Positions 52,816-59,431 of a DNA stretch of 59,431 bases are shown here, piece by piece. Source of the DNA: Nitrospira sp. (GTDB lineage Bacteria > Nitrospirota > Nitrospiria > Nitrospirales > Nitrospiraceae). Under the pieces are notes generated by a model. The model was not told the DNA's origin. It saw only the letters and a program-made list of their open reading frames with translations, and did not search any database. The position numbers and the translations under genes were made by a program. The stretch covers positions 1-59,431 of the forward strand of contig JABFSU010000007.1 in NCBI GenBank assembly GCA_013140455.1, in the 5' to 3' direction. The stretch's first letter is position 1, and each line of letters opens with the position of its first letter.

Positions 52816-52949
52816 GCCTGTCCCTAATCCGGACGTAAGCCATCCGGAAGAGTCTGCCGAGCCAGTCATGTAATGACTTGTCAAGAAGTGACCCCCAGGG
52901 TTTAGGTCGTAGTTGTGAGAAAAAACGGGGCGCACACTTGGCTCAGGAC

Positions 52950-53236
52950 AAGCGATCGGCGGTCGGTCCATGGTCGAGGTCGGGGAGGGAGCTGGACTCG
53001 GAGGGACCGTGAGTGACGGAGGCGGTGACGACGCGGCCGTGAACGTGGCGAGTTTTTCCGCCCGGGGGAGTGCGGCCGTTGAGGGCCATGGAGAAGCGTT
53101 CGTGATTGTAGCGCCGTTCCCAGGCGAGCAAGGTCTCGGCCGCCGCGGCGAAGCTCTCGAAGGTGATGCGGCTCCAGAATTCTTCCTCATCAACCCGATG
53201 ACTGCTTTCGACTTTGCCGTTCTGCTCGGGACACCG
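52950..53236 (-). pseudogene. IS3/IS481-type transposase (integrase core) C-terminal remnant
   Basis: The minus strand encodes CPEQNGKVESSHRVDEEEFW followed by FAAAAETLLAWERRYNHERF and SMALNGRTPP. This is the last catalytic segment of an rve-type transposase, with the E of NGKVE and the YN--RPH/ERF-AL-G-TP ending. The earlier DD residues are missing. It joins, at about 53233, the remnant of a BTAD regulator on the opposite strand, so the insertion or a later deletion destroyed that gene. Confidence 0.8.
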
Positions 53237-53522
53237 CAACAACTACGCGAACGTTTCGTGTCGCTGATGTTGGAACAGACCAAGCCGGCCCCTGATCGGC
53301 CTGACGCGAGTGGCTTGATCGTGTCCGCTCGAACAGGCCGTGACGAACGACCCGCTGACCGAGCCGCTCTATCGCCGCCTCATCGAGCTGCTCGTCGCGC
53401 AGGACCGACAGGCAGACGCACGCCGTTGGTACCAACGCTGCGTCCGCGCCCTGCGCGATTGGGAAGGCCGCGACCTGTCACCCGACACCCTCCGCCTCGG
53501 CCAACGCCTCGCCGGTCGATAG
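53233..53522 (+). pseudogene. C-terminal BTAD remnant of a MalT-like regulator
   Basis: Two overlapping frames give QLRERFVSLMLEQTK and, after a frameshift near 53335, NDPLTEPLYRRLIELLVAQD then RRWYQRCVRALRDWEGRDLS and PDTLRLGQRL. These align with the end of the 1073-aa regulator encoded downstream (EELRRRFVRLI, DPLAETLYQRLIPLLAANG, SWYHRCKSAL). The rest of the gene is missing, cut by the IS remnant at about 53233. It shows there was once a second copy of this regulator type. Confidence 0.8.
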
Positions 53523-53607
53523 CGCTCCGTTCTCCTTCCCTTTGCCGTTCGTGCCTCGTCGTCTCGACCTTCTCCCTGACGATCCTTGTCCCCGTCTTCG
53601 CGCACAG

Positions 53608-53997
53608 TTAGAGCAGCCGAACCAGGCCCTCGATCTGCTTGAGAATGGCGGCTAAGTCTTGGGGGGAGGAGGCCACAATCCGGGCTTCTTCCCCCTCATG
53701 TTTGTGATGAGGGTACGTCGGGAGGTGCCGATCTCGCTGGTGCCGGGTATTGTCATAGCGGAACACCAGCTTCCCGGTCCGATCCATATACTGGAACACG
53801 TATGTCAGCCGTTCAACGGAAGTCTCGACGTCCAGGAACTCTCGAAGGTGGAGGACGGACCCGTCGCGAAAGTACAGGTTGCCGCGAAGAAATCCCTCGT
53901 GGCTGCTTCGCTGGTCGAAGGTCAGTTCGGAGGATTGGATGAACGGACAGGCGTCGAGAATCTCGCGGATGCGTTGGAAGTAGGATTCAATTCGCAA
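53608..53997 (-). CDS. TumE-family toxin (DUF6516)
   Basis: 129 residues: YFQRIREILDACPFIQSSEL, TFDQRSSHEGFLRGNLYFRD, GSVLHLREFLDVETSVERL, FRYDNTRHQRD and LPTYPHHKHEGEEARIVAS. The order of these blocks fits the DUF6516/TumE family of small toxins, with the F-DQRS, G-I-G-L-F-DGS-L-FREF and PHHKH segments. The biochemical target is not known to me. Its start overlaps the preceding gene by 11 bases, and that gene encodes the likely antitoxin. Confidence 0.82.
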   Translation of the reverse strand: MRIESYFQRIREILDACPFIQSSELTFDQRSSHEGFLRGNLYFRDGSVLHLREFLDVETSVERLTYVFQYMDRTGKLVFRYDNTRHQRDRHLPTYPHHKHEGEEARIVASSPQDLAAILKQIEGLVRLL

Positions 53998-54277
53998 TGT
54001 GCAAGTTCTGCAAGGTGGTCGCTTTCTCCCGGAGCCGCTCGATCAGGCGCCATTCTCCTTCCCACTCGGTGAAGTCGAGGGATTCTTGCACGTCGCCGGT
54101 TTCGGCACGCCGCAGAAAGTCTTGCGTCGACATCCCGTATCGGGCCTCGAAGTCGCGCAGCCGTTGCTCGGTGCGCTGAATGCCGGCCTCCACCATCCGC
54201 AATTCGTTCTGGATGGCCGATTCGACCAACGGCTTCAGCGGATGCGAGCCGGAGGAGGTCAAGGTCAATTGTGTCAT
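53987..54277 (-). CDS. Antitoxin partner of the TumE-like toxin
   Basis: About 96 residues from the ATG at 54277 (a longer frame to 54313 exists). The long helix AIQNELRMVEAGIQRTEQRL then RDFEARYGMSTQDFLRRAET, and a C-terminal FTEWEGEWRLIERLREK, are typical of the short helical proteins that precede TumE genes. There is no DNA-binding domain in view. The 11-base overlap with the toxin gene argues for translational coupling. Confidence 0.75.
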   Translation of the reverse strand: MTQLTLTSSGSHPLKPLVESAIQNELRMVEAGIQRTEQRLRDFEARYGMSTQDFLRRAETGDVQESLDFTEWEGEWRLIERLREKATTLQNLHIAN

Positions 54278-54313
54278 TGCGAACTCTTTTCCCTCATACC
54301 GAAACCGCGCCAA

Positions 54314-54650
54314 GTATGGCAGGCTTGGGCAACATGGTCAATCACACCGTTCGGTTCTGTATCACCCCGACGGGTCTCCTGTTTTGAACGTCCAGTCGGC
54401 TAGCTATCGGGCGGCGGCGACGAGTGCCCTCCACTCGACCAAGACACATGAGGCGATCTGCTGGCACCCAGCAGGGGCCCGCCTGTGGTTCTCAACGAGT
54501 CGTAGACCCGCCGAGGGAGTGTTCTTCCTGGTAGGATGTGTCCGCCCGGCCTCACACTCTGAGTCAACGATTCCTCTTGCGATTTCGGCCTGCGCCAAAG
54601 GATAATTCGTTCCCGCCCATTGGCATTATGACGGTTCAGGAGACGGTTGC
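54314..54650. other. Upstream region of the MalT-like gene, with the second 16-bp repeat
   Basis: About 340 bp between divergent genes. It carries the second copy of GAGTCAACGATTCCTC at 54561-54576, about 75 bases before the MalT-like start codon. No gene or strong hairpin was seen. It is the likely promoter region for both flanking operons. Confidence 0.5.
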
Positions 54651-57600
54651 ATGCCGCGTGATTCCCGGTCGCGCCCACATCGTCTGCGCCTCGCGAAGCT
54701 CACGCCGCCGACCTTGCCGGTCGTGCTCAAACGGCCACGCCTGTTTCGTCTCCTCGACAAATCCCGTGCACGCCAACTGACCTGGATCACCGCCCCGGCC
54801 GGATCAGGAAAAACGACCCTCGTCGCGAGCTATCTGAACGCGCGGCATCTGCCGGTTTGTTGGTATCGGCTGGATGAGAGCGATGCGGACCCTTCCTCCT
54901 TCTTTCACTTTCTCAGCGCAGGCGCCAAATCCCTTGCGCCGCGATTCCGGAAGCCGCTGCCGGTCCTGACGCCGGAATATGCCTTCGGGTTGCCGACTTT
55001 TACGCGACGGTTCTTCCAGGAGCTGTGCGCGCGCTTGCCGCGTCGTTGTGTCCTGGTGCTGGACAACTATCAGGACGTGCCCTCTACTTCAGTCCTGCAT
55101 CAGTTGTTGCCCTATGCGATTCAGGAACTCCCGAAACATGTCTCCGTCATCGTGATGAGCCGCCAGGACCCGCCGCCCCCGATGGCGCATGTGCAGGCCG
55201 AGCGAGCGATGATTCATGTCGGTCCTGAGCCCCTTCGTCTTTCAAAAGCCGAAGCCACAGCGATCATCCATCTCCATCTGCGACGAAGAGCAGGCCGCAC
55301 GATGAAGACGTTTGTCGATGAGGTCTATAGTCGAGTGGGAGGCTGGGCGGCCGGACTGATGCTCACGCTGGAACATGTCAAGAGTCGTAACACGATATTA
55401 CCTGATCGGGCGGGCGAGACGCCGGAAGCGGTGTTCCAGTATCTGGCCGGTGAGGTGATGGAACACCTCGCGCCGGACGTGCAGGAGTTACTGCTCAAGA
55501 CCTCCGTCTTGTCCGATATCAGCGTGCCGCTGGCGGAACGCCTGTCGAATCTGCCCCAGGCCGGCGAGATCCTCTCGTCTCTTCATGCCTCGCGGTATTT
55601 TACTGAACGGAGGGAGGGGCCGGAATTGTGGTACCGGTACCATCCGCTCTTTCGGGACTTCCTACTGTATCGGGCACGCCAGATCCTTGGTCCCACAGAG
55701 TTTCGGACACTTCAAAGGACAGCGGCATCGTTGCTCATGAGCGTGGGCCGGATAGAGGACGGCGTGCTGTTGCTCCAGGCGGCGGAAGATTGGGAAGGCC
55801 TCGCTCCGGTCATTCTTGGCCAGGCCGAGGCACTTGTCTCAGCGGGACGCATCCAGACGTTGGAGGGCTGGATACGAAGTATTCCCGAATCGATACGCCA
55901 CCAGATCCCCTGGCTGAATTTCTGGCTGGCGACGACCAGGGTGTCCTTCAGCCCGGATGAAGCCTATGAACTCTTCGACGATACGCTGGCACAATTTCGC
56001 GTGCAGGGAGAACGAACCGGCGCATTATTGTCCTGGTGTGGAGCGGTCCGAGCGGTCTTGATACGGTGGACCGGCCTTGGTCGGATAACGAAATTGTTGG
56101 AATTGTTCCCGACCATCCATCCGGAGGGAGCGCCCTATCCGTCTGTTGAGGTCGAAGCTCACGTTGCAGACTGTATGGCCGGCGCCATCATGCAGGCGCA
56201 GCCGTACCGACATGATGCGAGAACCTGGTTAGACCGGGCTGTCAGTCTGAGCGATCATCTCCCTCCGGCCGTGCAGACCGGGTCTCGGTACATGACGGAA
56301 ATCTACTATCTCTGGTTCGGGGATTTTGCCCCGGCCAGGGCAGGTCTCGAACAATTCTCCGGCTTACTTCAGTCGCGCCAGTGGAATCCGATCACTACCA
56401 TATTCTTCCATGCTACAAGTGCAGCCTTTGCGTGGTTCGACAGCGAGTTTGATCTCTGCCGTATGCATGTGGGAAAGGCAAGAGATCTCGTCAACCGATC
56501 GGGTCTTCATATATGGGATGGTCTCATCATAAGCCAGGGGGTTGCTGGAGAATTGCTGGCCGGGAACCTGCCTGCCGCAGAAGCGCTCTTGCGAGAAGAA
56601 GATGCCGTCACGCAACATCTCGGCGGAATCCATCGGGCGCATTTTTTACACCTCTTTGCCTGGTTCAAGCTCTTGCGGGGCGATTTCCACGAAGCTTTAG
56701 AACATATCCAACATTCAATCGATCTGATTGCCGCGGAAGGTGGGCACATGTTCGGCGAGGGGATCAATATGCTGCTGGGAGCTCATTCCCTCCGTCAGTT
56801 AGGCCGGCAAGCTGAGGCAGGTCAATGGGTCGAACGGACCATGCAGATTGGTGATCAGATGCAGAGCGACCTCCTGCGGTTCGGAGCATGGGTGATGACC
56901 GCGCAACTGGCTTTCGATCGCGGTGATGAGACGTTGGGTCTCAATGCGCTTCGGAAGGGCCTGATGATCGGAGAAACGCGCGGGTTGATGCAGTATCCAG
57001 GGCGCCAGCCGGATGTGATGGCGGCGCTCTGCGCCAAGGCTCTGAACGCCGGGATCCAAGTGCCCTTCGTGCAGCGCATGATTCAGAAACATCGGTTTCC
57101 TGCTCCGCAGGGTGCCTGGGGGATCGATGCCTGGCCCTGGCGCGTCAGGATTCGGCTGTTAGGCAAGCTGGCGGTCGAGATCGACGGACAGCCCATGGAA
57201 CAACACCGCAAGGCGCCGCATCGACTACTCGAATTGCTCGCAGCCATCATCGCCTTCGGCGGACAAGACGTGCCGGTGACGCGGCTGACGGACGCGCTCT
57301 GGCCGGAAGCTGATGGCGATGCCGCGCAGGAGACGTTTAAGAAATCCTTGGCGCGGCTCCGGCACTTGCTCGGCATCGACGAAGTCATTCAACTTCATAA
57401 AGGGTGTGTCTCGCTGAACCGCGAGATCTGCTGGGTCGATGCCCAGGCGTTCGAGGCCGGAGTGAAAGAGGCGGAACGACGAACGCGGTTTGACGATGGC
57501 GCTGTGGACGGAGATCAGGTCCAGGCACTCTACAAGGGGCCATTTCTTGCCTTGGAAACCATCCCTGTCTGGGCCAATCCCTACCGAGAAGAACTGCGCC

Positions 57601-57872
57601 GGCGATTCGTGCGCCTCATCCTGCGCCGGGTTGAACAGGCTCTGGCGAAGCGCCAAACCGAAGCGGCCGCGCGCGGCCTGGAACAGGCGCTCGAAGTGGA
57701 TCCGCTCGCCGAGACGCTCTATCAACGACTCATCCCGCTCCTCGCGGCCAACGGGCGGCAGACCGACGCCGCATCCTGGTACCACCGGTGCAAGTCCGCC
57801 CTGGCCCGTTGGGACGCTCGCCAGCCCTCCCCCGAGACCCAACAACTGCTGAAGACGCTGCAACGGTCGTAG
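54651..57872 (+). CDS. MalT-like STAND ATPase regulator with C-terminal BTAD domain
   Basis: 1073 residues. An N-terminal P-loop ATPase has Walker A APAGSGKT (Lys54) and Walker B RCVLVLDNYQDVP, followed by the arginine-containing SVIVMSRQDPPPP and the helical LVGGWAAGL-type segment. Residues about 380-800 are TPR-like helices. The C-terminal part from about 831 starts VRIRLLGKLAVEIDGQP, then APHRLLELLAAIIAFGG and ALWPEADGDAAQETFKKSL, a winged-helix plus BTAD region as in AfsR/SARP proteins. It probably activates transcription in response to a bound ligand and ATP. It is followed by a small membrane gene, a BTAD-only regulator and a LEPR-XLL protein, which are plausible targets. Confidence 0.9.
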   Translation: MPRDSRSRPHRLRLAKLTPPTLPVVLKRPRLFRLLDKSRARQLTWITAPAGSGKTTLVASYLNARHLPVCWYRLDESDADPSSFFHFLSAGAKSLAPRFRKPLPVLTPEYAFGLPTFTRRFFQELCARLPRRCVLVLDNYQDVPSTSVLHQLLPYAIQELPKHVSVIVMSRQDPPPPMAHVQAERAMIHVGPEPLRLSKAEATAIIHLHLRRRAGRTMKTFVDEVYSRVGGWAAGLMLTLEHVKSRNTILPDRAGETPEAVFQYLAGEVMEHLAPDVQELLLKTSVLSDISVPLAERLSNLPQAGEILSSLHASRYFTERREGPELWYRYHPLFRDFLLYRARQILGPTEFRTLQRTAASLLMSVGRIEDGVLLLQAAEDWEGLAPVILGQAEALVSAGRIQTLEGWIRSIPESIRHQIPWLNFWLATTRVSFSPDEAYELFDDTLAQFRVQGERTGALLSWCGAVRAVLIRWTGLGRITKLLELFPTIHPEGAPYPSVEVEAHVADCMAGAIMQAQPYRHDARTWLDRAVSLSDHLPPAVQTGSRYMTEIYYLWFGDFAPARAGLEQFSGLLQSRQWNPITTIFFHATSAAFAWFDSEFDLCRMHVGKARDLVNRSGLHIWDGLIISQGVAGELLAGNLPAAEALLREEDAVTQHLGGIHRAHFLHLFAWFKLLRGDFHEALEHIQHSIDLIAAEGGHMFGEGINMLLGAHSLRQLGRQAEAGQWVERTMQIGDQMQSDLLRFGAWVMTAQLAFDRGDETLGLNALRKGLMIGETRGLMQYPGRQPDVMAALCAKALNAGIQVPFVQRMIQKHRFPAPQGAWGIDAWPWRVRIRLLGKLAVEIDGQPMEQHRKAPHRLLELLAAIIAFGGQDVPVTRLTDALWPEADGDAAQETFKKSLARLRHLLGIDEVIQLHKGCVSLNREICWVDAQAFEAGVKEAERRTRFDDGAVDGDQVQALYKGPFLALETIPVWANPYREELRRRFVRLILRRVEQALAKRQTEAAARGLEQALEVDPLAETLYQRLIPLLAANGRQTDAASWYHRCKSALARWDARQPSPETQQLLKTLQRS

Positions 57873-57997
57873 CCCCGCGCCTTTTTGTTCTTCTGTCCCA
57901 TCCCTTCTTTACCCCCTCGACCTCTTTGTTGAATCTGTCCCCCTATCTGTCCCCCGACGTGATGGTTCAATACGCGCCGTGTAAGGAGGAATTCTGT

Positions 57998-58210
57998 GTG
58001 GGCACGATGACCCCATGGCTCTTCAGGCGGTGGATCGGGATGACGCTCGCCACAGGCGCGATCGTCGTCGTGCCCCTGCTCCTGTCGGCAGATCAGCTCC
58101 ATGAGCCGCGCTGGTTCACCGCCGACGTAAAGAGACCTCACGAGCTGGAACAGATCCTTCTTATTTTGAAGGAGGAAGAGAGTGTCCTGGCTGAGGCAAG
58201 GGGGAAATGA
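57998..58210 (+). CDS. Small membrane/secreted protein (70 aa)
   Basis: The frame starts at GTG 57998, eight bases after AAGGAGG; an in-frame ATG follows at 58007. One hydrophobic segment (MTLATGAIVVVPLLLS, about 17-32) and an acidic helix at the end (ELEQILLILKEEESVLAEA) are visible. The last codon and stop overlap the next gene's ATG (ATGA at 58207), so the two are coupled. I recognise no family; the position between two BTAD regulators suggests a signal or helper. Confidence 0.55.
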   Translation: MGTMTPWLFRRWIGMTLATGAIVVVPLLLSADQLHEPRWFTADVKRPHELEQILLILKEEESVLAEARGK

Positions 58211-59097
58211 GCATCGTGATTCACAATCGGAACGGGATTCATATCTCAGAACGCGTCACAGCAAGCCGGCTCTCCGGCATGAATACCGATGTCACAGCCT
58301 CTTCTGCCGTGGGCGCCAACGACCGCGCACGCATAAAGACGCAAACCGCACAGCGCCTGCCGGTTCACATTTATACGCTCGGCCGGTTCGACCTGCGCGT
58401 CGGCGGCGCGCCGCTTCCCAGGACACGTAAAGCCCCGCATCGATTGTTGGAACTCCTGCAAGCCATCGTGGCGTGGGGAGGCAGCGCGGTGCCCGTGTCA
58501 CGGCTCATCGACCAACTTTGGCCGCACAGTGAAGGAGATCGGGCCTGTGCAACCTTTGAGAAATCCCTCAAGCGTCTTCGGAACTACCTCGCCGTAGACC
58601 GGCTCGTAGTCTTGGAGCACGGGACGGTCACGTTGAATCCGGAGCGATGTTGGACGGACGTCTGGGCGTTTGAGCAACTGTGCTCACGAGCAGAGCTTGG
58701 TAGCCGTCACAAAACCAGTTCGCGTCGGCAGTCCAGTTATGAGGATGCGCTCGCGTTGTATCACGGCCCTTTTCTGCCGGCGCAAGGGGAGAGGTCCTGG
58801 GTGACACCCACGCGGGAGCGATTGCGGGAGATGTTTGTCCGCGCGGTGGCCCGACTGAGCGATCACAGCCTGCAGGAGGATCGAATCGAGCAAGCCATCG
58901 CATGGCTGGATAGAGGCCTGCGGCTCGATCCACAGGCAGAGCCTCTCTATGTGCCACTGATAACGATTCTACTCGGGGCAGGGCGGAAGACAGAAGCTCG
59001 CGCGGTCTACCATCAATGCGTACGGGTATATGTCCGTGACTTAGGACAGCGGCTCCCGCCGGCGGTGAGGCGTCTGTATAAGAAAGAACTTCAATGA
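58207..59097 (+). CDS. BTAD-domain transcriptional regulator (SARP-like, no ATPase)
   Basis: 296 residues. A short variable N-terminus (1-55) is followed by VHIYTLGRFDLRVGGAPLPR, APHRLLELLQAIVAWGGSAV, LIDQLWPHSEGDRACATFEK and SLKRLRNYLAV, the OmpR-like winged helix. The BTAD domain (about 150-295) has YEDALALYHGPFLPAQGERS, AIAWLDRGLRLDPQAEPLYV and AVYHQCVRVYVRDLG. It is clearly homologous to the C-terminus of the MalT-like protein upstream but lacks the STAND and TPR parts. It probably binds promoter DNA as a dimer; the LEPR-XLL gene starts 109 bases downstream. Confidence 0.88.
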   Translation: MSIVIHNRNGIHISERVTASRLSGMNTDVTASSAVGANDRARIKTQTAQRLPVHIYTLGRFDLRVGGAPLPRTRKAPHRLLELLQAIVAWGGSAVPVSRLIDQLWPHSEGDRACATFEKSLKRLRNYLAVDRLVVLEHGTVTLNPERCWTDVWAFEQLCSRAELGSRHKTSSRRQSSYEDALALYHGPFLPAQGERSWVTPTRERLREMFVRAVARLSDHSLQEDRIEQAIAWLDRGLRLDPQAEPLYVPLITILLGAGRKTEARAVYHQCVRVYVRDLGQRLPPAVRRLYKKELQ

Positions 59098-59205
59098 ACG
59101 ACATTACGTGTATTCAGGTGAATTTGTCCCCTTGGTTGTCCCCTGCGGCGTGATACAGGTAGTGGCCATTCACAGTCCCTTCGATTCATAAGGCAAGGAG
59201 GCTCC

Positions 59206-59431
59206 ATGCGTGACGCGCTCTTTTTCAGCAAGCTACGCGTGCTGCTGTGTGGATGGAGATGGAAGCATCACCGCCGGGCCTCGTGGTTGAAGGCGCGACT
59301 GCGCCGGGCACGTCATCGCATCAAGCGGCTTACGCAAGTCGTACGAGAATCAGCTTCTCGTCTCACTCAGCACTCAGCACCCAGGACTCAGCACTTTCTT
59401 CTCGAGCCGTTGGAATCCCGGCTCCTCCTCG
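59206..59431 (+). CDS. Start of a LEPR-XLL-type large surface protein, runs off the window
   Basis: ATG 59206 follows a strong AAGGAGG. The visible 75 residues are very basic at first (LCGWRWKHHRRASWLKARLR) and end LLEPLESRLLL, the LEPR-XLL motif that opens very large repeat-rich adhesin-like proteins. The body of the protein is outside the window. Before the motif the sequence contains the low-complexity SRLTQHSAPRTQHF, encoded by repeated CTCAGCAC-like bases. Placed after two BTAD regulators, it may be their target. Confidence 0.75.
   Translation, partial: MRDALFFSKLRVLLCGWRWKHHRRASWLKARLRRARHRIKRLTQVVRESASRLTQHSAPRTQHFLLEPLESRLLL

Overview
This 59.4 kb window is bacterial, moderately GC-rich, and almost entirely accessory genome. 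The chromosomal-looking ends contain MalT-like regulators with a C-terminal BTAD domain, a FadL/OMPP1 porin, a LEPR-XLL surface-protein start, and PepSY/DUF2231 genes with an OmpR-type two-component pair. Together these suggest a Nitrospira-like member of Nitrospirota. No rRNA or marker gene is present, so this is inference from gene content only.

Layout. 1-5.9 kb: a truncated sensor gene, a NarL-type regulator whose kinase is reduced to its C-terminus, debris of an IS5-like transposase and a group II intron reverse transcriptase, then an operon pepSY - DUF2231 - OmpR-type regulator - histidine kinase (minus strand) with a possible regulator box upstream. 6.3-12.6 kb: a defence/toxin block with a RelE-like toxin / HTH antitoxin / primase-helicase operon, a higBA pair bracketed by a 100-bp direct repeat, and an abiE-like pair whose toxin gene is frameshifted at a C7 tract. 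12.6-23.4 kb (minus strand): a recombination island with a lipoprotein, an SSB-like OB-fold protein, a small unknown protein (family X), a canonical integrase with its excisionase-like HTH, two very large tyrosine recombinases (806 and 882 aa), a 305-aa unknown protein and a small membrane protein. It ends in an AT-rich segment with tandem inverted-repeat units and a tRNA-Lys 3' fragment that looks like an attachment site. 24.0-33.6 kb: a five-gene plus-strand type I restriction operon, hsdM - hsdS - DUF262/DUF1524 (GmrSD-like) - hsdR - SprT-like metallopeptidase. 33.7-35.2 kb: a HigB-like toxin with an antitoxin carrying an ImmA/IrrE peptidase domain. 35.3-40.2 kb: a second recombinase cluster of three tyrosine recombinases (one with degenerate catalytic residues), an HTH protein, a core-binding protein with no catalytic domain, and a small arm-like protein.

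40.5-43.7 kb holds the most striking gene: one uninterrupted 1084-aa ORF joining a complete ISL3-family DDE transposase to a DUF2779-type protein with a Cas4-like nuclease and cysteine-cluster domain. 43.8-49.2 kb carries small genes, including four more family X paralogues, a helix-turn-helix protein and a possible HEPN-like membrane protein. 49.8-51.2 kb is a complete IS4-family element with a 10-bp target duplication. 51.3-59.4 kb returns to chromosomal-type genes: a FadL-like porin, remnants of an IS and of a BTAD regulator, a TumE-type toxin-antitoxin pair, a 1073-aa MalT-like BTAD regulator, a small membrane protein, a BTAD-only regulator and the start of a LEPR-XLL protein.

The genes group into three functions: acquisition and movement of DNA (two multi-recombinase clusters, an IS, IS/intron debris), defence and stabilisation (type I RM with extra genes, primase-helicase, at least five TA-like pairs), and envelope signalling at the ends. 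No CRISPR array, rRNA or complete tRNA was seen.
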